Shown: positions 1 to 6,494 of the stretch, one piece after another | Layout: the number at the start of each line of letters is the position of its first letter | Numbering within the stretch: position 1 is the stretch's first letter | DNA from: Candidatus Intricatilinea gracilis | GTDB lineage: Bacteria; Pseudomonadota; Gammaproteobacteria; Burkholderiales; Burkholderiaceae_C | Length of the DNA: 64,000 nucleotides | Assembly: GCA_016702605.1 (NCBI GenBank) | Contig: JADJDQ010000021.1 | Coordinates: forward strand, 558,001-622,000 | Reading direction: 5' to 3' | Program-made: the position numbers and the translations under genes | The notes under the pieces: model-generated | What the model saw: the letters and a program-made list of their open reading frames with translations, nothing else | The model's database searches: none | What the model was told of the DNA's origin: nothing

Positions 1-79
1 CCTGGGCCGGTAAGGCGTCGAGCAAGCCGGGCTGATGGTGCGTAGGCGGGGCCGGCGGGGCATCGAAGGGCAGGGTCAT
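1..79 (-). CDS. N-terminal fragment of an unidentified protein running off the left edge
   Basis: An ATG at the right end opens a frame that stays open to the window edge and gives 26 residues beginning MTLPFDAPPAPPTHH. The stretch is Pro-rich and shows no motif. It lies 55 bp downstream of the IclR regulator gene on the same strand, so it could be co-transcribed with it. There is no clear Shine-Dalgarno sequence before the ATG. I do not recognise the protein, and the start itself is uncertain because so little is visible. Confidence 0.35.
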   Translation of the reverse strand, partial: MTLPFDAPPAPPTHHQPGLLDALPAQ

Positions 80-133
80 GATGAACAGTCGCCTGGGCGG
101 CGCCACAACACCAGGGAGCTGGCGACCCGGATC

Positions 134-1093
134 TTAGGCAATCGGCGATTCGTTGCCAGTGGCGCTGGGCAAGGCCCAGCCGAGACGACGGGACAGTGCC
201 AGGCAGCACTCGGCCAAGGCCTTGCCGATGGGGCCGCCGGATCCGGTGTCGAACATCGGGGTCGGGCCGATGGCGGTAAGGCACAACACCAGCGCGCCGG
301 TGGCGTCGAACACCGGCGCTGCCACGGCACTCACGCCTGAGACGGTGAGGTTGACGGCGACGGCCAGGCCGTCGCGTTGCACCTGGGCGAGCCGTGCCTC
401 GACCTCGTCGTCGGCCAGGGGCATGGCCAGGCCGGTGGCCCATTCGGCCAACATCAGGCCCTGCACCTCGGCACGCGGGCGGTAGGCGGCGAACAACCAG
501 CCCGACGCCGTGCCGCTCAGGCTCATCACCGTGCCGTGGCGCATGCTGACGTGCACGGGGCTGGCCGGTTCGGCCACCCGTACGATGGTGGGACCGCGGT
601 CGCCCCAGACGGCGATGGCCACGGTGTGGCCGAGCTGGCGGGCAAGGTCTTCGATGAGGGGTGTGGCCAGGCGCAGCGGGTCGTATTGCTGCAGGCTGAT
701 CAGGCCGAGCTGCAGCGCCAGCGGGCCCAGGCCGTACCGGCCGCTGCTGCCGTCCTGCTCGATCAAGCCGAGCTTGCCGAAGCTCACCAGGTAGGGGTGC
801 GCCTTGGCCGGCGACATGCCGGCCTCACGCGCCAGATCCTTGAGCGCCAGCGGCCGGCCCTGATGCGCCAGCGCCAGCAGCAGCTGCCCACCCACCTCGA
901 TGCTCTGGATGCCCCGCTGCTCACGCGGCGCCGACCCGTCGGCCATGGCCACGGCCACTGCGGCGGGCTGCGCCGGGCCCACTGCATCGACTGCATCGAC
1001 TGCATCGACCAGCGGCAGGGCAGGGCCGGCAGGTGTGACATCGAGCGGGTCGTCGAGCGGATCGTCGGCTGTCATCGAAGGGCGGGTTTTCAC
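134..1093 (-). CDS. IclR-family transcriptional regulator
   Basis: This is a 319-residue DNA-binding regulator. After a low-complexity, acidic N-terminal tail of about 55 residues comes a winged helix-turn-helix (IQSIEVGGQLLLAL, then LKDLAREAGMSPAKAHPYL). The remaining 200 or so residues match the IclR effector-binding domain (for example RLATPLIEDLARQLGHTVAIAVWG). IclR proteins typically control divergent aromatic or short-chain acid catabolic genes. Here the gene faces the MBL/monooxygenase/fumarylacetoacetase set across an AT-rich gap, so it is the likely regulator of that set. The N-terminal tail is longer than usual and contains a DNA repeat, so the true start may lie further in. The effector cannot be told from sequence. 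Confidence 0.9.
   Translation of the reverse strand: MKTRPSMTADDPLDDPLDVTPAGPALPLVDAVDAVDAVGPAQPAAVAVAMADGSAPREQRGIQSIEVGGQLLLALAHQGRPLALKDLAREAGMSPAKAHPYLVSFGKLGLIEQDGSSGRYGLGPLALQLGLISLQQYDPLRLATPLIEDLARQLGHTVAIAVWGDRGPTIVRVAEPASPVHVSMRHGTVMSLSGTASGWLFAAYRPRAEVQGLMLAEWATGLAMPLADDEVEARLAQVQRDGLAVAVNLTVSGVSAVAAPVFDATGALVLCLTAIGPTPMFDTGSGGPIGKALAECCLALSRRLGWALPSATGNESPIA
982..1008. repeat. Three tandem copies of a 9-bp unit inside the IclR gene
   Basis: The unit CTGCATCGA occurs three times in a row and encodes the repeated tripeptide Asp-Ala-Val in the disordered N-terminal tail of the regulator. Because the unit is a multiple of three, copy-number change would keep the reading frame. Confidence 0.85.
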
Positions 1094-1147
1094 CAGGGTG
1101 AATGAATTGGACGTGGGGGGACGCGTTGATTATGATCAAACCGAAGT

Positions 1148-1157
1148 TTGTTAACAA
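1148..1157. promoter_or_regulatory. Palindrome in the AT-rich divergent promoter region of the IclR/catabolic cluster
   Basis: TTGTTAACAA is a perfect 10-bp palindrome. It sits in an AT-rich patch (about 1127-1185) that stands out in this GC-rich sequence and separates the IclR gene from the divergent MBL-fold gene. Its position suits an IclR operator or a shared promoter. No convincing -35/-10 pair could be fixed. Confidence 0.4.
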
Positions 1158-1226
1158 CGAATTGATTAGATTAAGTTGAATGTGTTGAACTCGCCGCCTG
1201 TGTTCAACCCGAACCGCTGGAACGCC

Positions 1227-2183
1227 ATGACCACCAAGACCTTTGCCTCCGCCGCCGACCTCGAAGAAAAACAGGTCAGCTTCAACCAGCTCTCGCCGCA
1301 TGCCTGGGCCTACACGGCCGAAGGTGACCCGAACACCGGCATCGTGATCGGCGACGACGCCATCATGGTGATCGACACCCAGGCCACGCCGGTGATGGCG
1401 CAGGACGTGATTCGCCGCATCCGCGAGGTGAGCGACAAACCCATCAAGTACGTGCTGCTGAGCCATTACCACGCAGTGCGGGTGCTGGGTGCCAGCGCCT
1501 ACGAGCCCGAGCACATCATCGCCAGCCAGGATACGTACGACCTGATCGTCGAACGTGGCGAGCAGGACAAGGCCAGCGAGATCGGGCGGTTTCCGCGCCT
1601 GTTCCAGAACGTCGAATCGGTGCCGGCCGGCCTGACCTGGCCGACCCTCACCTTCACCGGCAAGATGACGTTGTGGCTGGGCAAGCTCGAAGTGCAGATC
1701 CTGCAACTCGGGCGTGGTCATACCAAGGGCGACACGGTGGTCTGGCTGCCCGAGGACAAGGTGCTGTTCTCGGGCGACCTGGTCGAGTTCGACGCCACGC
1801 CGTATGCCGGTGACGCCTACTTCACCGACTGGCCGCAGACCCTGGCCAACATTGCCGCGCTGCAACCCGAAAAACTCGTGCCCGGCCGCGGCGCGGCGTT
1901 GATGAACGCCGACGAAGTCAAGGCCGGTCTGGACGGCACGCGCGCCTTCGTGAGTGAGCTGTTCGCCAGCGTCAAGGCCGGTGCGGCCGAAGGCAAGGCG
2001 CTGCGCGCCGTCTACGAGGACACCTTCAAGCGCCTGCAGCCCACCTACGGCAGCTGGGTCATCTTCAACCACTGCATGCCGTTCGACGTGACCCGTGCCT
2101 TTGACGAAGCCACCGGCTATCCCGACCCCCGCATCTGGACGGCCCAGCGCGACATCGACATGTGGAAGGCGCTCGAAGGTTGA
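1227..2183 (+). CDS. MBL-fold (metallo-beta-lactamase superfamily) protein with a degenerate metal motif
   Basis: The protein has 318 residues from this ATG; an in-frame ATG at 1176 would add 17. The fold is recognisable: a strand-rich N-terminus (GIVIGDDAIMVIDTQ), the strand-loop LLSHYHAVRV, GRGHTKGDTVVWLPEDKVLF and then SGDLVE. The usual HxHxDH motif reads H80-Y-H82-A-V-R85, so the Asp and following His are absent, while the later His (GRGH) and Asp (SGD) remain. The gene is first in a co-directional set with a flavin monooxygenase and fumarylacetoacetase, which suggests a hydrolytic or thioesterase-like step in aromatic catabolism. With the altered motif, single-metal or non-catalytic roles are also possible. 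Confidence 0.8.
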   Translation: MTTKTFASAADLEEKQVSFNQLSPHAWAYTAEGDPNTGIVIGDDAIMVIDTQATPVMAQDVIRRIREVSDKPIKYVLLSHYHAVRVLGASAYEPEHIIASQDTYDLIVERGEQDKASEIGRFPRLFQNVESVPAGLTWPTLTFTGKMTLWLGKLEVQILQLGRGHTKGDTVVWLPEDKVLFSGDLVEFDATPYAGDAYFTDWPQTLANIAALQPEKLVPGRGAALMNADEVKAGLDGTRAFVSELFASVKAGAAEGKALRAVYEDTFKRLQPTYGSWVIFNHCMPFDVTRAFDEATGYPDPRIWTAQRDIDMWKALEG

Positions 2184-2302
2184 GCCAGCAGGGGTCGGCG
2201 CGTCGTTGGCCTGTGGCAACGTCAACTGACCAGCACCGAGGCGCCGTTCGAGCGCCTTAGCAGCACCTGGCATGTGACTCACGGCCTACGCCTTTCAACA
2301 CC

Positions 2303-4099
2303 ATGCATCAACCCGACAACCAGCCCCGCCACTCGCTGTATTACCGCTACCAGGTCTACCCGGCAGCGCCCCCGCCCAAGCCGGCAAAGGGTGCCTCGGT
2401 GCTGGTGGTGGGCGCCGGCCCCATCGGTCTGGCGCTGGCGCTCGATCTGGCGCGTTACGGTGTCGGTTGTGTGGTCGTCGAGTCGCAGCAGCAGGTGTGT
2501 GAAGGCAGCCGCGCCATCGTCTTCACGCGCCGCTCGATGGAGATCCTGCAGCAGGTGGGCGGTGATCTGGCCATCACACGCCAGGGTCTGCCCTGGCGTT
2601 TCGGCAGTTCGTTCTACCGGGGCCATCAGGTGTTTCGCATGGAAGCACCCAAGAGCGAGGACGACCGCTTCTTCCCGATGATCAACCTGCAGCAGCAGTT
2701 CGTCGAACAAGCGCTGGTCGAACGGGTGTTGGCCGAACCCCTCATCGAGCTGCGCTGGGGCCATGCGGTCACTGGCGTGAAGCGCAACGACAGCCACGGT
2801 GCCGAACTCGAGATCGACACCCCAGAAGGCCCGTACCTGCAGCGCGCCGACTGGGTGGTGGCCTGCGACGGTGCACGCTCCACGCTGCGCCAGTTGCTGG
2901 GCCTGAAGATGGAAGGTGCGTCCTACGAAGGGCGTTTCGTCATCGCCGACATCCGCATCGACCTGCCGTTCCCCACCGAGCGGCGCGCCTACTTCGACCC
3001 CAGCTGGAACCCCGGCAACACCGTGCTGATGCACCGCGAGCCACACGGCCTGTGGCGCATCGACTACCAGTTGCCCGAGGGTGAATCGCCCGAGCAGGCA
3101 CTCGAGCCGGCCTCGCTGATGGCGCGTATCGACGCTCAGCTCGACATGGTCGGCGCACGTGGCACACGCTGGCAGCTCGACTGGTGTTCGGTGTATTCGG
3201 CGCGCGCCATGACGCTGGGCAGCTACGTGCACCAGCGCATCTGCCTGGCCGGCGACGCCGCCCACCTGCTGCCGATCTTTGGTGTGCGCGGCGCCAACAC
3301 CGGTTGGCAGGACGGCCAGAACCTGGCCTGGAAACTCGCCTGCACCGTCAAACGTGTGGCCGGCCCAGGCCTGCTCGACAGCTACACCCAGGAGCGTGTC
3401 GCCGCATCGCGCGAGATCATCGACGAGGCCGGCAAGAGCACCCGTTTCATGACACCGCCCAGCCGCGGCTTCAGGCTGCTGCGCGACGCCACCTTGTCAC
3501 TGTCGATCGACCAGGCCTTCGTGCGGCCGTTGTTCCACTGGCGCACCTCGCGGCCGCACGACTACCTCGACTCACACCTCAACGCGGTCGACGACGACAA
3601 CACCATGTTCGACGCCGGCCCGCCGGTGGGTGCGGTGATGGGCAACGTCAAGCTCGGCGCCGACAGCTTCCTCATGGACGACACCCGCCCCGGCTTCGTG
3701 TTGCTGAGTTTCGGTGCCGGCGCCCTGGGCGCCGATGTGACGCAAGCGCTGGACCACTGGCGTGCCCGTGGTGTGCCCCTGCTGCACTGGGAGGTGATGC
3801 AACACGCCCGCCCCGCCGCTGCGGCGGGTGACGAGCTCAGCCGCGATGTCGGTGCCCAGGCGGGTGCGGCCGCAGGCAGCGACGAGCTGCCGGTCGACAC
3901 CGACCCCGACACGCAAGCGAGTGATGGCCCCGACCGTGTCATCCACGACGCCGCCGGGCGCGTGTGGGACAGCTACGGCGTTGGCCGTGCCGGCGCTGCC
4001 TACCTGCTGCGGCCCGACCAGCATGTGGTCGCACGCTGGATCAACCTGGACGCGCAGCGCCTCAATTCGGCGCTCGCCCGGGCGCTGGCCCGACATTGA
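2303..4099 (+). CDS. FAD-dependent aromatic-ring monooxygenase (MhpA/PheA-like)
   Basis: This 598-residue flavoprotein should hydroxylate an aromatic substrate using NAD(P)H and O2. Visible motifs are the dinucleotide-binding VLVVGAGPIGLALALDLA (about residues 34-51), the DG motif in WVVACDGARSTLR, and the FAD-ribityl GD motif in ICLAGDAAHLLPIFG followed by GANTGWQDGQNLAWKLA. The C-terminal 150 residues resemble the thioredoxin-like cap of phenol hydroxylases and end in AAYLLRPDQHVVARW. It is followed by the DUF2783 gene and fumarylacetoacetase, so the product probably feeds a ring-cleavage route ending in fumarate and acetoacetate or a similar pair. The substrate is not evident, and no ring-cleavage dioxygenase is in the window. 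Confidence 0.85.
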   Translation: MHQPDNQPRHSLYYRYQVYPAAPPPKPAKGASVLVVGAGPIGLALALDLARYGVGCVVVESQQQVCEGSRAIVFTRRSMEILQQVGGDLAITRQGLPWRFGSSFYRGHQVFRMEAPKSEDDRFFPMINLQQQFVEQALVERVLAEPLIELRWGHAVTGVKRNDSHGAELEIDTPEGPYLQRADWVVACDGARSTLRQLLGLKMEGASYEGRFVIADIRIDLPFPTERRAYFDPSWNPGNTVLMHREPHGLWRIDYQLPEGESPEQALEPASLMARIDAQLDMVGARGTRWQLDWCSVYSARAMTLGSYVHQRICLAGDAAHLLPIFGVRGANTGWQDGQNLAWKLACTVKRVAGPGLLDSYTQERVAASREIIDEAGKSTRFMTPPSRGFRLLRDATLSLSIDQAFVRPLFHWRTSRPHDYLDSHLNAVDDDNTMFDAGPPVGAVMGNVKLGADSFLMDDTRPGFVLLSFGAGALGADVTQALDHWRARGVPLLHWEVMQHARPAAAAGDELSRDVGAQAGAAAGSDELPVDTDPDTQASDGPDRVIHDAAGRVWDSYGVGRAGAAYLLRPDQHVVARWINLDAQRLNSALARALARH

Positions 4100-4199
4100 C
4101 GCCGCGGCCCGCCACAGCCCCGTGTCTGCCGCGCACCCGCGGCGCCCTCGGCTTCTGACGCTGCCTCCGACCCAACCCGACCCGACCCGACACGCTGCC

Positions 4200-4430
4200 A
4201 TGTCCACCATCACCCTCAACCACCCACCCGTCTCGCCAGCTGCCGTGCCGACGGCCTTGCCCGTGGCAGAACTCGAAACCGTCTACGACGCGCTGGCCCA
4301 GGCCATCGACCGTGCACCCGACGGCAAGAGCGAGCTGTATCTCGTCAAGCTGGCGCTGCTGATGGCCAACGAGATCGGCAGCGCGCGGCGGGTCATCGAG
4401 TTGTCCGAGACCGCCTTGCTCGACCTCTAG
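4200..4430 (+). CDS. Small DUF2783-family protein
   Basis: The 76-residue protein has a helical core (LETVYDALAQAIDRAP, then ELYLVKLALLMANEIGS and VIELSETALLDL). This matches the small DUF2783 family, which is typically encoded beside flavin monooxygenases in betaproteobacterial aromatic clusters. It may be a partner or stabiliser of the monooxygenase, but its function is unknown. The start was placed at the ATG after a run of ACCCG pentamers (about 4171-4195); no good ribosome-binding site is visible. It lies 100 bp after the monooxygenase and 33 bp before fumarylacetoacetase. Confidence 0.75.
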   Translation: MSTITLNHPPVSPAAVPTALPVAELETVYDALAQAIDRAPDGKSELYLVKLALLMANEIGSARRVIELSETALLDL

Positions 4431-4463
4431 GCCACGTTTCATCCCCCGACAAACCCACATCGC

Positions 4464-5804
4464 ATGAGCACCGACAACACCACCGCCACATCACTCGACG
4501 CCACCCACGACGCGACGCTGCGATCCTGGGTGAGCAGCGCCAATGTGGCGGGCGGCGACTTCCCGATCCAGAACCTGCCGTTGGCGCGGCTGCGCCGGCG
4601 CGGCACACAACAGGCCTGGCGCATCGGTGTGGCCATCGGTGACCAGGCGCTCGACCTGGCGCTGGCCGAACAGGCACGAGGCTGGAGCAGTGCCGAACGG
4701 GTCTGGCTCGCGCCGCTGGCCCAGGGTGATCTCAACCGCTTCATGGCCATGGGAGCCGCAGCGCGGCGCGGCCTGCGCCTGGCCTTGTCGCGCGCGCTGG
4801 CTGCGGGCAGCGCCCAGCACGCAGAGCTGAAGGGCGCACTGGTGGCACAGGCCGATCTCGAGTTCGACCTGCCGTGCCGGGTGGGCGACTACACCGACTT
4901 CTACACCGGCATCCACCACGCCACCTCGGTGGGCAAGTTGTTCAGGCCGGATCAGCCGCTGCTGCCCAACTACCAATGGGTGCCGATCGGTTATCACGGC
5001 CGGGCGTCGTCGCTGCAGGTGTCGGGTGTCGACTTCGCACGTCCGCTTGGCCAGACGCGTGCGCCCGACGCCGTCGCGCCCAGCTTCGGCCCGACGCAGC
5101 GGCTCGACTACGAACTCGAGCTCGGTGTCTTCGTCGGCGCCGGCAACCCCGATGGCCGGCCGATGACGATGGCCCAGGCCGAAGCCGACTGGTTCGGCCT
5201 GGTGTTGCTCAACGACTGGTCGGCGCGCGACATCCAGGCCTGGGAATACCAGCCGCTCGGGCCGTTTCTCTCGAAGAGTTTTGCCACCAGCCTGTCGCCC
5301 TGGCTGGTGACGCAAGAGGCGCTGGCGCCGTTCCGCCTGGCCTACACCCGACCCGAGGGTGATCCGCAGCCGCTGCCACATCTGGACAGCCCGGCCAACC
5401 GCCGCGCGGGCGCGGTCGACCTGCGTCTCGAGGTGAGCCTGCAGACGGCGGCCATGCGCGCTGCCGGCCTGGCGCCCGAGCGCCTGAGCCTGGGCGGCTT
5501 CGCCGAGGGCGCCTACTGGACCATCGCGCAGATGCTCGCGCACCACAGCAGCAACGGCTGCAATCTGCAGCCTGGTGACCTGCTCGGCACCGGCACCTTG
5601 TCCGGCCCGCTGCACGAACAGGCTGGCTCGCTGCTCGAACTGAGCCGCGGCGGCAAACAGGCCATCAGCCTGGCCAACGGCGAGACCCGCACCTTCCTGC
5701 AGGACGGCGACCAGGTCGTCTTTCGCGCCTGGGCCGAAGCCGAAGGTGCAGTGCGGATCGGCCTGGGCAGTTGCAGCGGCACGGTGTTGCCGGCACTGAC
5801 CTGA
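4464..5804 (+). CDS. fahA: Fumarylacetoacetase
   Basis: The 446-residue enzyme hydrolyses fumarylacetoacetate (or a close analogue) to fumarate and acetoacetate, the last step of the homogentisate route. Family hallmarks are present: DYTDFYTGIHHATSVGKLFR with the metal-binding Asp, the YHGRASSL segment, LNDWSARDIQAWEYQPLGPF with metal and catalytic residues, and NGCNLQPGDLLGTGTLSGP near the C-terminus. The length is normal for bacterial full-length FAH. Neither homogentisate dioxygenase nor maleylacetoacetate isomerase is nearby, so the genuine substrate could be a different acylpyruvate made by the upstream monooxygenase set. It is the last gene of that set. Confidence 0.92.
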   Translation: MSTDNTTATSLDATHDATLRSWVSSANVAGGDFPIQNLPLARLRRRGTQQAWRIGVAIGDQALDLALAEQARGWSSAERVWLAPLAQGDLNRFMAMGAAARRGLRLALSRALAAGSAQHAELKGALVAQADLEFDLPCRVGDYTDFYTGIHHATSVGKLFRPDQPLLPNYQWVPIGYHGRASSLQVSGVDFARPLGQTRAPDAVAPSFGPTQRLDYELELGVFVGAGNPDGRPMTMAQAEADWFGLVLLNDWSARDIQAWEYQPLGPFLSKSFATSLSPWLVTQEALAPFRLAYTRPEGDPQPLPHLDSPANRRAGAVDLRLEVSLQTAAMRAAGLAPERLSLGGFAEGAYWTIAQMLAHHSSNGCNLQPGDLLGTGTLSGPLHEQAGSLLELSRGGKQAISLANGETRTFLQDGDQVVFRAWAEAEGAVRIGLGSCSGTVLPALT

Positions 5805-5922
5805 ACGCGTAGTCAGTCTGAGCGGCGGCGAAGACAGGTTCCACCGTGCGAAGCCAGTAAGTCGCCGTGCCCGATTGGCACAGCAAGCGCCCGGCTGGGC
5901 GGCCTGTTCAGTGGCCCGGCTC

Positions 5923-5961
5923 AGCGGCTCAGCTCAGCGGCTCGGTTTAGCGGCTCGGCTC
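5923..5961. repeat. Three tandem 13-bp repeats across the end of the Cys-cluster gene
   Basis: AGCGGCTC recurs at 5923, 5936 and 5949 with an exact 13-bp period (units AGCGGCTCAGCTC, AGCGGCTCGGTTT, AGCGGCTCGGCTC). The stop codon of the minus-strand gene at 5947-6396 is created at the boundary of the middle unit. The repeats look like a recent local triplication at a gene end. Confidence 0.8.
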
Positions 5962-6396
5962 GGCGGGTGAGCCCGTGGCCTGACCCGCAGGCGTCGCCGG
6001 CTCCACCACCAGGTCCGCATCACAACCGCTGCCGGCGCTGATGAACCGACCGGCCAGACGCCGCAGCCCGGCGGCCAGCAACCGGGCCAGTGCCGGCGTC
6101 TGGTGCTGGATCCAGTGCGGCAGCTGTTCTTGGGGTGCCACGATCAACCCGCAGCGGTAGGCCCCTGCGCCACCCTCGGGTCTGGCCGCCGTGCTGGCTT
6201 CCACCCAGCGCAGCGCCGCACAGGCACCGCGGCGTTTGCGGCTCACCACCATCCCCACGGGGCAGGGTTCTGCCAGGCAACACAGGCCACAGCCATTGCA
6301 TGGCGTGCCTAGCGCGGGTTTGGCGGGGGCCGCCGGATGGATGACCGCCACCCAGCGCCGGGCGCTTGTTTCGGGCCTGGTCAGCTGGCTGGACAT
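5947..6396 (-). CDS. Cys-cluster protein, YkgJ-like metal-chelating family
   Basis: The ATG chosen gives a 149-residue protein; one 30 bp upstream is also possible. A cysteine-rich motif near the N-terminus (CNGCGLCCLAEPCPVGM) has the CxxCxxCC arrangement of the YkgJ-type zinc/iron-chelating family. Further cysteines follow in GACAALRW and AYRCGLI. The C-terminal half is hydrophobic to amphipathic (ALARLLAAGLRRLAGRF) and ends in a low-complexity tail. The role is unknown; members are thought to bind an iron or zinc centre. The gene lies downstream of the subtilase on the same strand and ends inside tandem repeats. Confidence 0.65.
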   Translation of the reverse strand: MSSQLTRPETSARRWVAVIHPAAPAKPALGTPCNGCGLCCLAEPCPVGMVVSRKRRGACAALRWVEASTAARPEGGAGAYRCGLIVAPQEQLPHWIQHQTPALARLLAAGLRRLAGRFISAGSGCDADLVVEPATPAGQATGSPAEPSR

Positions 6397-6494
6397 GGCG
6401 GCGGCCCGAGATCGATCACACCGCACCTTGTTGCCGGCACCGGTTCAGCGGCACCCGGCGCGGCGGCAAGATCGACTCGCCGCACCGCCTTCAA

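Noticed and set aside
982..1008. A CRISPR-like or regulatory repeat in the IclR gene
   Set aside because: The repeats have no spacers and encode a simple Asp-Ala-Val run.
921..2282. A 453-residue minus-strand frame across the IclR/MBL region
   Set aside because: It overlaps two well-supported genes and the AT-rich promoter gap and shows no domain.
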